Part shown: positions 8,044 through 16,497 of the stretch, one piece after another
Layout of the letters: the number at the start of each line of letters is the position of its first letter
Position numbering within the stretch: the first letter of the stretch is position 1
From: Paractinoplanes pyxinae
Lineage (GTDB): Bacteria > Actinomycetota > Actinomycetes > Mycobacteriales > Micromonosporaceae
NCBI RefSeq assembly: GCF_026626335.1
Contig: NZ_JAPNTZ010000020.1
Location: 1 to 64,000 of the forward strand
Length of the DNA stretch: 64,000 bases
Direction of reading: 5' to 3'
Notes under the pieces: model-generated
Databases searched by the model: none
What the model was told of the DNA's origin: nothing
What the model saw: the letters and a program-made list of their open reading frames with translations, nothing else
Translations under genes and position numbers: made by a program

Positions 8044-8747
8044 GACTCCTCCAGGGGCGTGCGGTGGGTGCCGCTGAGCACGATGTCCCAGCGATAGCCG
8101 AGGGCCCGCTCGGGCGTGGTCACACTATGGTCGTACGCGGCAATTAGTAGTTCTCTGGCCTTCGGGTCGGTCACCGACTGGAAGATCGGGTCGAGGTCGA
8201 ACAGCGGGTCGCCCGGGAAGTACATCTGCGTGACCAGGCGCTGCGTGAAGTCGGTGCCGAACAGCGAGAAGTGGATGTGCGCGGGCCGCCAGGCGTTGAG
8301 GTGGTTGCGCCAGGGGTACGCGCCGGGCTTGATCGTCTGGAACGTGTAGCCGCCGTCGTCGTCGGTGAGGCAGCGCCCGGCCCCGATGAAGTTCGGGTCG
8401 AGCGGCGCCGGGTGCTGGTCGCGCTGATGCCAGTAGCGGCCGGATGCGTTGGCCTGCCAGATCTCGACCAACTGATTCCGTACGGGTCTCCCGTCGCCGT
8501 CGATGACCCGGCCGGTCACCACGATCCGCTCCCCGAGCGGCTCCCCGGAGCGCTGGATCGTCAGGTCGGCCTCGGCGTCGTCGATGTCGGCCGCGCCGAA
8601 GCAGGGCGCCCACAACTCGACCCCCTCGGGATCGACCTGGTGCAGGTCACGCGTCGGATGCCGGAGCACGCTGCTGCGGTAGGGCGGGTAGTCCCGGCGT
8701 GGCTGCGGACCGCCGCTCCCCCGCAACGCCTCGATCTCGCGACTCAT
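8040..8747 (-). CDS. pcaH: protocatechuate 3,4-dioxygenase beta subunit
   Basis: The catalytic subunit, 235 residues from ATG 8747. The four Fe(III) ligands of intradiol dioxygenases are visible as Tyr105 (GRYWHQ), Tyr144 (GAYPW), His157 and His159 (AHIHFS). NQLVEIWQANASGRYWH is the family core. An in-frame GTG at 8765 would add six residues; neither start has a strong ribosome site. It is the first gene of the pca operon and is transcribed away from the IclR regulator, with only 86 bp between them, so one operator can serve both. Confidence 0.94.
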   Translation of the reverse strand: MSREIEALRGSGGPQPRRDYPPYRSSVLRHPTRDLHQVDPEGVELWAPCFGAADIDDAEADLTIQRSGEPLGERIVVTGRVIDGDGRPVRNQLVEIWQANASGRYWHQRDQHPAPLDPNFIGAGRCLTDDDGGYTFQTIKPGAYPWRNHLNAWRPAHIHFSLFGTDFTQRLVTQMYFPGDPLFDLDPIFQSVTDPKARELLIAAYDHSVTTPERALGYRWDIVLSGTHRTPLEES

Positions 8748-8808
8748 GTCGGCCTGGGTCTCCACGCTGGCGACGCTAGTGCAGCGCGGGAGGCGAGACG
8801 ATACTTGG

Positions 8809-8825
8809 CTTCCGTTCAGTGGAAG
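8809..8825. promoter_or_regulatory. IclR-type operator between pcaH and its regulator
   Basis: CTTCC-N7-GGAAG is an inverted repeat in the pcaH/iclR divergent gap; its right arm overlaps the regulator's ribosome site GGAAGGGG. A related 17-mer, CTTCCGCTGAATGAAAA, sits at 9552-9568 before pobA, and both are preceded by GG. This points to one regulator for the pca operon, itself and pobA. The role is inferred. Confidence 0.55.
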
Positions 8826-8833
8826 GGGTGGCG

Positions 8834-9565
8834 ATGGCGGCCAGCGTGACGTCGCGGGCGCTGGACGTCCTGGGCGCGTTCGACGCCGAGCATCGGAGCC
8901 TGACGTTGAGCGAGCTCGCCCGCCGGGCCGGTCTGCCCCTGGCCACCGCGCATCGGCTGATCGGCGAGCTGCGGGAGTGGGGCGCGCTGGCCCGGCTCGA
9001 GTCCGGCGAGTACGTGATCGGGCGGCGGCTGTGGGACCTCGGGCTGCTCGCGCCGGTGCAGTCGGGGCTGCGCCAGGCCGCTTCGCCCTTCCTGCACGAC
9101 CTGTACGGGGCCACGCTGGCCACGGTGCACCTGGCCGTCCGGGACGGGTGCGAGGTGCTTTACGTCGACCGGCTGGCCGGGCACGTCTCGGTGCCGGTGG
9201 TCAGCGAGATCGGCTCGCGCCTGCCGCTGCACGCCACCGGGGTGGGCAAGGTCCTTTTGGCGTACGCGCCGGAGGACGTCCGTGCGGAGGTGTTCACCCG
9301 CCTGACCCGGATCACCCCGTACACCATCACCCAGCCGTCGCGTCTGGCCGAGCAACTTCGACGGGTCAGGACCGACGGGTACGCGACCACGGGCGAGGAG
9401 ATGAGCCTGGGCGCATGCTCGGTGGCCGTGCCGGTCGGGGCCGACGGCGTGGTGGCCGCGCTGGGCATCGTCGTGCCGGATCTGCGCCGCGACAAGGCCC
9501 GCCTGGTGGCCGCTCTGCAGGTGGCGGCGCGGGGCATCGGTCGCACGCTGGCTTCCGCTGAATGA
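8834..9565 (+). CDS. IclR-family regulator of the pca/pob genes
   Basis: A 243-residue IclR-type regulator. The N-terminal winged helix-turn-helix spans about residues 5-65 (LTLSELARRAGLPLATAHRLI), and the effector domain runs from about 80 to the end with LYVDRLAG, HATGVGKVLLA and GACSVAVPV, the usual effector-pocket strands. Orthologues at this position regulate beta-ketoadipate genes with protocatechuate or 4-hydroxybenzoate as ligands (PcaR/PcaU/PobR type). ATG 8834 is chosen because GGAAGGGG stands 5-6 bp upstream; GTG codons at 8819 and 8828 are alternatives. Confidence 0.88.
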   Translation: MAASVTSRALDVLGAFDAEHRSLTLSELARRAGLPLATAHRLIGELREWGALARLESGEYVIGRRLWDLGLLAPVQSGLRQAASPFLHDLYGATLATVHLAVRDGCEVLYVDRLAGHVSVPVVSEIGSRLPLHATGVGKVLLAYAPEDVRAEVFTRLTRITPYTITQPSRLAEQLRRVRTDGYATTGEEMSLGACSVAVPVGADGVVAALGIVVPDLRRDKARLVAALQVAARGIGRTLASAE

Positions 9566-9568
9566 AAA
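9552..9568. promoter_or_regulatory. second IclR-type operator, upstream of pobA
   Basis: CTTCCGCTGAATGAAAA matches the 8809-8825 site at 12 of 17 positions and shares its GG flank. It overlaps the stop codon of the regulator and lies about 45 bp before the pobA start. It is less symmetric than the first site. Confidence 0.4.
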
Positions 9569-9610
9569 CCCGGCCTTGCCGCCGGGCCCGCGCTGCCGTT
9601 GGCTGAGCCC

Positions 9611-10768
9611 ATGCGCACTCAGGTCGCCATCATCGGCGCCGGCCCGGCCGGACTTCTGCTCGCCCATCTGCTGCGCCGCGGCGGCGTCGACGCGGTGGTG
9701 CTCGAGACCCGCTCGCAGGAGTACGTGGCCGCGCGCATCCGGGCCGGCATCCTCGAGAGCTCCAGCGTCGAGCTGCTGGAGTCGGTCGGGCTGGGCGACC
9801 GGCTGCGGTCCGAGGGCCACGAGCACCGCGGCATCTATCTGCAGATGCCGGGCGAGCGGCACCACCTGGACTTCGTCGATCTGGCCGGCCGCAGCGTCTG
9901 GGTCTACGGCCAGACCGAGGTGCAGAAGGACCTGGTGGCGGCGGGTACGGCCGAGGTGCACTACGAGGTCACGGACGTTCAGCTGCATTCCGTCGAGTCG
10001 GACCCGTACGTGACATTCGTCGACGCTGCGGGCGCCGCGCAGCGCGTGGACGCGGAGGTCATCGCCGGGTGTGACGGGTCGTTCGGCCCGTCCCGGGCGG
10101 CGGCTGAGCCCCGGCAGGCCTTCGAGCGCGTGTATCCGTACTCGTGGCTGGGAATTCTGGCCGACGTCGCGCCCTCGACGGACGAGCTGATCTACGCCTG
10201 GCACCCGGACGGGTTCGCGCTGCACTCGATGCGCTCCGAGACCGTCAGCCGGCTGTACCTGCAGGTGCCGAACGGCACCGACCCGGCCGACTGGCCCGAC
10301 GACCGCGTGTGGGCCGAGCTGGCGACCCGGCTCGGCGACGGCGAGAACGGCTGGAAGCTGACGCCCGGCCCGGTCACCGAGAAGAGCGTGCTGCCGATGC
10401 GCAGCTACGTGCAGACCCCGATGCGCCACGGCCGCCTGTTCCTGGCCGGCGACGCCGCCCACATCGTGCCGCCCACCGGCGCCAAGGGCCTCAACCTGGC
10501 CATCGCCGACGTGGCCCTGCTGAGCGCGGCGCTGGTCGCCCTCCTCCGCCAAGGCGATTCCCGCCTCGCCGACAGCTACTCCGACGACGCCTTGCGGCGG
10601 GTCTGGCGCTGCACCCACTTCTCGTGGTGGATGACGACGATGCTGCACGCCAGCGGCGACCCGTTCGACGCACAGCTCCAGCTCAGCCAGCTCAGGTGGG
10701 TGACCACCAGCACCGCCGGAGCGACCGGGCTGGCGGAGAATTACGCCGGCTTGCCGATCGGGTTCTGA
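9611..10768 (+). CDS. pobA: 4-hydroxybenzoate 3-monooxygenase
   Basis: A 385-residue FAD-dependent hydroxylase converting 4-hydroxybenzoate to protocatechuate, the substrate of PcaGH. The Rossmann GAGPAG is at residues 9-14, the AARIRAGILE loop near 40-50, the mid-chain DG motif GCDGSFGPSR near 155-165, and the FAD ribityl motif GDAAHIVPPTGAKGLN near 280-295. The C-terminal ENYAGLPIGF matches the PobA ending. An in-frame TTG at 9599 is possible; ATG 9611 gives the usual short N-terminus. No strong ribosome site is visible. Confidence 0.92.
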   Translation: MRTQVAIIGAGPAGLLLAHLLRRGGVDAVVLETRSQEYVAARIRAGILESSSVELLESVGLGDRLRSEGHEHRGIYLQMPGERHHLDFVDLAGRSVWVYGQTEVQKDLVAAGTAEVHYEVTDVQLHSVESDPYVTFVDAAGAAQRVDAEVIAGCDGSFGPSRAAAEPRQAFERVYPYSWLGILADVAPSTDELIYAWHPDGFALHSMRSETVSRLYLQVPNGTDPADWPDDRVWAELATRLGDGENGWKLTPGPVTEKSVLPMRSYVQTPMRHGRLFLAGDAAHIVPPTGAKGLNLAIADVALLSAALVALLRQGDSRLADSYSDDALRRVWRCTHFSWWMTTMLHASGDPFDAQLQLSQLRWVTTSTAGATGLAENYAGLPIGF

Positions 10769-10887
10769 CTTTTTCCACGCGCGGTTCCGCCTTCGGGGAG
10801 GATTTCGACGCGGAACAACACTTGGCTGGATCTCGGGACCGCGAATGGCGATCGTGTAGTGGTCACGGATAGTCAAGGAGAAGAACC

Positions 10888-12414
10888 ATGCGCAAGTGGT
10901 GGCCACTTGTCACGATCTGCCTGGGCACTTTCATGCTGCTCATCGACGTCACCATTGTGAATGTCGCTCTGCCGCCGATGGCGGTGGACTTGCACACCTC
11001 GTTCACGGCCCTGCAGTGGGTCGTCGACGGTTACGCGCTGTCGCTGGCCGTCCTGCTGCTCGGCGCGGGCGCGCTGGGTGACCTGTACGGGCATCGCCGC
11101 CTTTATGCGGGCGGGCTCATCGTGTTCGCGCTCGCCTCGCTGGCCTGCGGGCTGGCCACCGACGGCGGCACCCTGATCGCGGCCCGCGTCGTGCAGGGCG
11201 TCGGCGCCGCGGCCATGTTCACCACTACGTTCGCGCTGTTCAACAGCTCGTACCAGGGGCGGGAGCGGGGCATCGCGTACGGCGTGTGGGGTGGCGTCTC
11301 GGGCGCCGCGGCCGCCGTCGGGCCGGTGCTGGGCGGCGTGCTCACCGAGTGGATCGACTGGCGCTGGATCTTCTTCGTCAACCTGCCGATCAGTGTGGTC
11401 GCCGTCGTCGCCACCTTCGTCGTGCTGCGGGCCGACCCCGGTCACCGTCGCGGCAAGTTCGACCTGCCCGGCACGATCACCTTCACGGTCGCCGCCACCG
11501 CGCTGACCCTGGCCGTGATCCGGGCCAACACCGAGGGCTGGACGGCGTTCGCCACCTGGGGCCTGCTGCTGCTCAGCGTGGTCGGCCTCATCGCCTTCGC
11601 GCTGGTCGAGCGGCGCAGCGCCCACCCCATGCTCGACCTCAAGCTGCTGCGCAACCGCTCGTTCGGCGGCATCCTGATCGGCGCGCTGCTGGTCAACATG
11701 GCCGCGTTCGCCGCCTTCACCTACACCTCGATCTGGCTGCAGAGCCTGGAAGGGTTGTCGCCGCTGAAGGCCGGGCTGGTCGGCCTGCCCATGTCGATCG
11801 TGTCGGTCATCGTCTCCGGCATCGCGGGCGCCCGGCTCCACGGCCGCTCGCCGCGGCTCATCATCGGTCTCGGCCTGCTGCTGATCGGCGCCGGCTCGGC
11901 TCTCACGGTTCTGCTGCTCCAGCCGGGTTCGAGCTGGCCCGCGCTGATCGCCGGCTACGCGGTCATCGGCGCCGGCGTCGGCCTGGTCATGCCCACGCTG
12001 GCCGAGGCGGCCATGGCCGCGGTTCCGCGGGACCGCAGCGGCATGGCGGCCGGCGCGATCAACACGGCCCGGCAGCTGGGCTTCGCGATCGGCATCGCGT
12101 TGCTGGGCACCGCTTTCGCCGGTCGGGCTCGTGCGCACCTGACGGACGCGGGCGCCCCGAACGCCGCCGACACCGCGCACGGGCTCGCCGCCGGACAGGC
12201 CGGCCGCATTCTGGCGGCAGTTCCCGATTCCGTACGGGCCACAGTGGAGGCAGCACTGCGAGGCGCCGCCATCGCCGGTCTCGACGCGGCGTTCCTCGTC
12301 GCCGCCGCGGCCGGAGTGGTCGCGGGCATCGCCGTCCTGCTGCTGGTCCGCCCGGCCCGCCCGGCCGCGCCGTCAGACGACCGGCCCGCGCAGGACGCCG
12401 TTCTCCAGCAGTGA
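10888..12414 (+). CDS. DHA2-family (EmrB/QacA) MFS drug exporter
   Basis: A 508-residue 14-helix proton-driven exporter. LLIDVTIVNVALPP (helix 1) and GDLYGHRRLY (the loop 2-3 motif A) are characteristic of DHA2 transporters, and the antiporter motif C-like GPVLGGVL lies near residue 145-152. A strong AAGGAGAAG ribosome site precedes ATG 10888. It follows pobA by 119 bp, but the leader suggests its own promoter. The 3' end overlaps the opposing AsnC-type regulator by 42 bp. Whether it exports aromatics or antibiotics cannot be told. Confidence 0.88.
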   Translation: MRKWWPLVTICLGTFMLLIDVTIVNVALPPMAVDLHTSFTALQWVVDGYALSLAVLLLGAGALGDLYGHRRLYAGGLIVFALASLACGLATDGGTLIAARVVQGVGAAAMFTTTFALFNSSYQGRERGIAYGVWGGVSGAAAAVGPVLGGVLTEWIDWRWIFFVNLPISVVAVVATFVVLRADPGHRRGKFDLPGTITFTVAATALTLAVIRANTEGWTAFATWGLLLLSVVGLIAFALVERRSAHPMLDLKLLRNRSFGGILIGALLVNMAAFAAFTYTSIWLQSLEGLSPLKAGLVGLPMSIVSVIVSGIAGARLHGRSPRLIIGLGLLLIGAGSALTVLLLQPGSSWPALIAGYAVIGAGVGLVMPTLAEAAMAAVPRDRSGMAAGAINTARQLGFAIGIALLGTAFAGRARAHLTDAGAPNAADTAHGLAAGQAGRILAAVPDSVRATVEAALRGAAIAGLDAAFLVAAAAGVVAGIAVLLLVRPARPAAPSDDRPAQDAVLQQ

Positions 12415-13398
12415 CACGGCCAGCTTGACCCGGGTCACCAGCGGCACGGTCTCGCAGGTGCGCACCTCGCGGATCGCCGCCACGTCGGTGGTCAGGTAGC
12501 GGTAGAGGGCGGCCGCGTCCGGGCACAGCGCGATGGCGACCAGTGACGCGGCCCCCGTCACGGCCGAGGCCCAGGCCAGCTGGCGGTGATCGGCCAGCCG
12601 CGCTCCCACGGAGGCCAGGTCGGTCGGGGCGACCGTGAACCAGAGGTACGCCACCTCGCGGAAGCCCAGCGCGGTGCTGGCCGTGTCCAGGTCGTACCGG
12701 ACGAGCCCGGCCGAGGCGAGAGTCTGCAGGCGCAGCCCGACCTTGCGCTGCGTCCAGCCCGTCGCCTCGGCCAGCGCGGCATAGCTGGCCCGGCCGTCGT
12801 GGGCCAGCGCCACCAGCAGTGGCCGGTCGTCCGGGGTCAGCTCGGCCGGGGCGGCGGGCTCGGCGACGGCCGGCCCGTCGGCCAGCAGCTCACGCCGCTG
12901 GTCGCTGCCGAGCTGGTCGGTGGCGGTGATCCAGTCCGCCTCGCCGCGCCCGATGAACCGGTGCAGCACCTGATGCGAGCTCAGCGAGAGCACGTTGGAC
13001 GCGCGCGGCAGGTGGTGCAGCAGGCCTTCCCGGCTCTCGGGCGAGCCCTCGTCCACGGTGACCTGGCAGGTCAGCTCGGCGCCGCCGGCCCCGATCGAGA
13101 CCCAGCTGGTGTCGGTACGCCGGGCCAGCGCGGCCGCCGTGGCGGCAGCAGTGCCGGGACGGCAGACGATCCGCAGAAGCCACGAGCTCGTCGTCGAGAC
13201 GGGGTTGGCGATGCCGAACACCCGGATCAGGCCGTGCGTCCGCATGCGCTGGTACCGACGGGAGACGGTCTGCTCGGACACGTCGAGCACCGCGGCCAGG
13301 CGGGCGAACGGGACGCGCGGTGAGAGCTGCAGCCCGTGGATGATCTGCCGGTCCAGGCGGTCGATGCCGGCGGGCCCGGCCGGAGTCAGCGCCGGCAC
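12373..13398 (-). CDS. AsnC/Lrp-family regulator with two HTH modules
   Basis: A 341-residue regulator built from two AsnC-like halves. The first HTH is near residues 12-60 (IDRLDRQIIHGLQLSPR, LAAVLDVSEQTVSRR), and a second begins near 190 (LTPDDRPLLVALAHDGR, ALAEATGWTQRKVGLRL), each followed by a ligand-binding-like domain. Single-HTH Lrp proteins are about 150 residues, so this is the known tandem form of actinomycetes. The start is uncertain: GTG 13398 lies six bases after a TACGAT that could be a -10 box (leaderless), while an ATG at 13446 would add 16 unlikely residues. The 3' end overlaps the MFS gene. Confidence 0.8.
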   Translation of the reverse strand: MPALTPAGPAGIDRLDRQIIHGLQLSPRVPFARLAAVLDVSEQTVSRRYQRMRTHGLIRVFGIANPVSTTSSWLLRIVCRPGTAAATAAALARRTDTSWVSIGAGGAELTCQVTVDEGSPESREGLLHHLPRASNVLSLSSHQVLHRFIGRGEADWITATDQLGSDQRRELLADGPAVAEPAAPAELTPDDRPLLVALAHDGRASYAALAEATGWTQRKVGLRLQTLASAGLVRYDLDTASTALGFREVAYLWFTVAPTDLASVGARLADHRQLAWASAVTGAASLVAIALCPDAAALYRYLTTDVAAIREVRTCETVPLVTRVKLAVSLLENGVLRGPVV

Positions 13399-13546
13399 CG
13401 CCGGATCGTACCCCGAGGGGGTTCCAACGCATGCACAAGTGAACATATTCGCAGGTCAAAGCTTCAATGGAAACGCCCTCAGGGGGACTGGAACGGCGGC
13501 CCGAGCCCGCTATGGTGGGGCGCGGCCGACCGCATTGGAGTGACCC

Positions 13547-14542
13547 TTGCCCCCGCCCCAGCTCGACACCAGACCACCGGCGACGCGGACGGAGCGCCGC
13601 GTCGGCTCGCTGGAAATTCTCGCCGGGCTGCTCGTGTTGCTGGTCGTGTTTCGCGGGCCGCTGTCCGATCTGGTCTCCGGGCCGGCCCTGTCGACGTGGA
13701 CCACGGTGTTCGTGTCGGTGCTCGTGCAGGCGGCGCCGTTCCTGGCCTTCGGGGTGGCGCTGTCGGCGGTGATCGCCGTGTTCGTGCCGCGCTCGTTCTG
13801 GGCCAGGGCTCTGCCCAGCCATCCGGCGCTGGCCGTGCCGACGGCCGGGCTGGCCGGTGTCGTGCTGCCCGGCTGCGAGTGCGGCAGCGTGCCGATCGCC
13901 GGATCGCTGATCCGGCGCGGCGTCACCCCGGCCGCGGCGCTGGCCTTCCTGCTGGCCGCGCCGGCCATCAACCCGATCGTGCTCACCGCCACCGTGGTCG
14001 CCTTCCCCGGCCGCCCCGAGATGGCCGTCGCGCGCGGCCTGGCCAGCCTGGTCGTGGCCGTGCTGATCGGCTGGCTGTGGCTGCGCCTGGGCAAGACCGA
14101 ATGGATCAAACTGCCGCACCGGCCCGAACTCGACACCCTGCCCCAGTGGCAGGCGTTCTGGGCCGCCTGCCGCCACGACGTCCTGCACGCCGGCGGCTTC
14201 CTGGTCATCGGCGCGGCCGCCGCGGCCACGATCAACGTCGTCGTGCCCGAAGCCTGGCTGACCAGCCTGGCCGCCAACGCCGTGCTGTCGGTGCTGGCGC
14301 TGGCCGTCCTCGCCGTCCTGCTGTCCATCTGCAGCGAGGCCGACGCTTTCGTAGCCGCCTCGCTGAGCCAGTTCTCGCTCACCTCACGCCTGGTGTTCCT
14401 GGTCGTCGGGCCGATGGTCGACCTCAAGCTGATCAGCATGCAGACCGGCGTGTTCGGTTCGCGGTTCGCCTCCCGCTTCGCCCCGGCCACGTTCGTCATG
14501 GCCGTCGCGGTCGGCACGATCTTCGGAGTGGTCCTGCTGTGA
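13547..14542 (+). CDS. UPF0718 (YraQ-like) permease
   Basis: A 331-residue membrane protein with about eight helices in two halves. The family's cysteine motif PGCECGSVPIA is at residues 108-118 and a mirrored CSEADAFVAAS lies in the second half, typical of UPF0718/ArsP-like permeases thought to move metal(loid) or organo-metal species. The TTG start at 13547 is supported by GGAG six bases upstream. It overlaps the next gene by GTGA, and the two are normally found together in actinomycetes. The transported species is unknown. Confidence 0.85.
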   Translation: MPPPQLDTRPPATRTERRVGSLEILAGLLVLLVVFRGPLSDLVSGPALSTWTTVFVSVLVQAAPFLAFGVALSAVIAVFVPRSFWARALPSHPALAVPTAGLAGVVLPGCECGSVPIAGSLIRRGVTPAAALAFLLAAPAINPIVLTATVVAFPGRPEMAVARGLASLVVAVLIGWLWLRLGKTEWIKLPHRPELDTLPQWQAFWAACRHDVLHAGGFLVIGAAAAATINVVVPEAWLTSLAANAVLSVLALAVLAVLLSICSEADAFVAASLSQFSLTSRLVFLVVGPMVDLKLISMQTGVFGSRFASRFAPATFVMAVAVGTIFGVVLL

Positions 14543-15255
14543 ACAAACTGACCCAGGGCGTGGTGCTGCTGCTGTTCGGCGGGGCGATCCTGCGGGCGTC
14601 GGTCACCGACCTGTACCTGCGCTACGTCAAGGAGGGACTGCGGCCGTTCCTCATCGCCACCGGCGTGCTGCTGGTGACGGCCGCGGTGATGACCATCTGG
14701 TACTCGTTCCGCGAGTCGGCCTCCTCGTCGCCCGACGATCATGGACACGAGCATCACGGGCCGGGCGTGGGGTGGCTGCTCATCCTGCCGGTGCTGGGGT
14801 TGCTGCTGGTCGCGCCGCCGGCTCTGGGTTCGTACGCGGCCAACCAGGCGGGCAGTGTGGTCGCGGAGCCGGTCGGCGGGTCGGACTATCCGCCGTTGCC
14901 CGCTGGGGATCCCGTTGAGCTCGGTCTGGTCGACTACGCGTCGCGGTCGCTGTTCGACGCGGGCCAGAGCCTGGCGGGGCGCGAATTGAGCCTCACCGGG
15001 TTCATCACCGTCGCGCCGGACGGGTCGCCGATGCTGGCCCGGATGGTGCTTTCGTGCTGCGCCGCCGACGGCCGTCCCATCAAGATCGGGCTGGACGGGC
15101 GGGCGCCGATCGACGTGCCCGCCGACACTTGGGTCCGGGTCACCGGCGTCCACACCGGCCGCACGAGCAAGGACCCGGTCAACAACGTCGATGTCGCCTA
15201 CTTCGACGTCCGGACGTGGCAGGAAGTCGCTGAGCCGAAGCAGCCCTATGCATGA
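14539..15255 (+). CDS. TIGR03943-type membrane protein, partner of UPF0718 permease
   Basis: A 238-residue protein with helices near 5-20, 37-53 and 78-96, then an extracytoplasmic domain. A histidine-rich linker DDHGHEHHG (66-74) and a vicinal Cys173-Cys174 in SCCAADGRP look like metal ligands. The GTG start overlaps the permease stop, so the pair is translationally coupled. The family is defined by co-occurrence with UPF0718 permeases, and a metal-handling role is inferred from the His and Cys residues. No Zur-like operator was seen upstream of the pair. Confidence 0.8.
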   Translation: MNKLTQGVVLLLFGGAILRASVTDLYLRYVKEGLRPFLIATGVLLVTAAVMTIWYSFRESASSSPDDHGHEHHGPGVGWLLILPVLGLLLVAPPALGSYAANQAGSVVAEPVGGSDYPPLPAGDPVELGLVDYASRSLFDAGQSLAGRELSLTGFITVAPDGSPMLARMVLSCCAADGRPIKIGLDGRAPIDVPADTWVRVTGVHTGRTSKDPVNNVDVAYFDVRTWQEVAEPKQPYA

Positions 15256-16408
15256 CCTCGCCGCGTCATCCGAGTCACCGCCGATGACCACGCCGCCGCC
15301 CAGTTCTCCCGACCGGCTCCTGGCCCGCCGAAGGCATTGGCCAACGGTCGCTGCCCTGGTCGTCGCTCTCGGGGCCGGTTCCGTGCTGTTGTTCGGCGGC
15401 GCGAAGGACGATCCGGCGCCCGCACCGCCGACCCGCACCGACGCCAGGAGCGCCTGGCCCGGGGTTCCGCGCGCCGATCTGGCGGCCACCCTGCCGGACG
15501 GGCCGCTGTTCACGCCGGCGATCTTCCTCGACGCCACGACGGCCGTCGGCACGGCGCCCACGCCCAAGGGCGACGAGTCGCGGCTGCTGCTGCGCACCGG
15601 CCGCCAAGTGCGGGAGCTGCGACGCGTACCGCTGGACCGCAACCCGCAATTCGAGGCCTTCACCGCCGCCGGCAACCAGATCTTCTGGGCCGAGTCGACT
15701 GCCGACACACCCGCCGTACGGTTGTGGACCGCGAATCGCAGCGGCGGCGCGGCCCGGATGCTGACCGCCGACTCCGGGAACGCGGTCTTCTTCGGCAACC
15801 AGTACGACCTGGTGGTGGCCGACGGCAAGCTGCACTGGGCGGCCGCGCCGGGCGACGTCGCCAAGACCACCGAAATCCGGTCGGTGCCGGTCGGCGGCGG
15901 ACCGGTCGCCGTACGCACCGAGCCCGGTCAATGGTCGTTGTCGGCGTGGCCGTGGCTGGTCGACGACGGCAGCACGTCGGGCGAGCCGCGGCTGCGCAAT
16001 CTGGCCACGGCCCGGGACACGCCGATCGTGAGCAGCGGCCTCGACGTGCTCACCTGCGGTCCGGTGTGGTGCCGGGCCATGGTGATGGGCGAGGAGACGC
16101 TGACGCGCATCGACCTCGTACGCCCGAATGGTTCCGACCGCCGCAAGATCGCCGGAGGGGCGGCGCAGTCGGCGATCACCGACGTGGCCGTGCTCGACCG
16201 CTTCGAGATCCTGAGTGAGCCCGGCCCCGACACCGACCTCACCGGGGCGGCGGCGCTGGTCGTCTACGACATCAGCACCGGCCGTACGGTCGACGTCGCC
16301 CCGGACGCGGACGGCGCCTTCTCGCGCGGCGGCCTGCTCTGGTGGTCGACCGCCACTCAGGACGAAGAGATCACGTGGCACACCCTCGACCTGCGTGCAG
16401 TGCCTTGA
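15248..16408 (+). CDS. membrane-anchored beta-propeller-like protein, function unknown
   Basis: A 386-residue protein I do not recognise by name. A cytoplasmic N-terminus is followed by one hydrophobic segment (about 34-51) and a Pro-rich linker (DDPAPAPPTRTD). The remainder is a series of short beta repeats with W/G-rich turns (AGNQIFWAES, DGKLHWAAAPG, RGGLLWWST), resembling TolB/WD-type propellers displayed outside the cell. It overlaps the TIGR03943 gene by 8 bp if ATG 15248 is used; ATG 15284 is an alternative. Co-transcription with the metal-related pair is likely, but a functional link is not shown. Confidence 0.6.
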   Translation: MHDLAASSESPPMTTPPPSSPDRLLARRRHWPTVAALVVALGAGSVLLFGGAKDDPAPAPPTRTDARSAWPGVPRADLAATLPDGPLFTPAIFLDATTAVGTAPTPKGDESRLLLRTGRQVRELRRVPLDRNPQFEAFTAAGNQIFWAESTADTPAVRLWTANRSGGAARMLTADSGNAVFFGNQYDLVVADGKLHWAAAPGDVAKTTEIRSVPVGGGPVAVRTEPGQWSLSAWPWLVDDGSTSGEPRLRNLATARDTPIVSSGLDVLTCGPVWCRAMVMGEETLTRIDLVRPNGSDRRKIAGGAAQSAITDVAVLDRFEILSEPGPDTDLTGAAALVVYDISTGRTVDVAPDADGAFSRGGLLWWSTATQDEEITWHTLDLRAVP

Positions 16409-16497
16409 CCGATCATGACAAGTGCCACACTGAGCGACCAAACGCCCGCGCTCGTACGTCTGCATGAAGGACACTCACCTACCGTGAGGAAGTACGC

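Noticed and set aside
3795..8747. Recent horizontal transfer of the pca cluster
   Set aside because: Base and codon use look like the neighbours, gene order and PcaL fusion are standard for actinomycetes, and no mobile element borders it.
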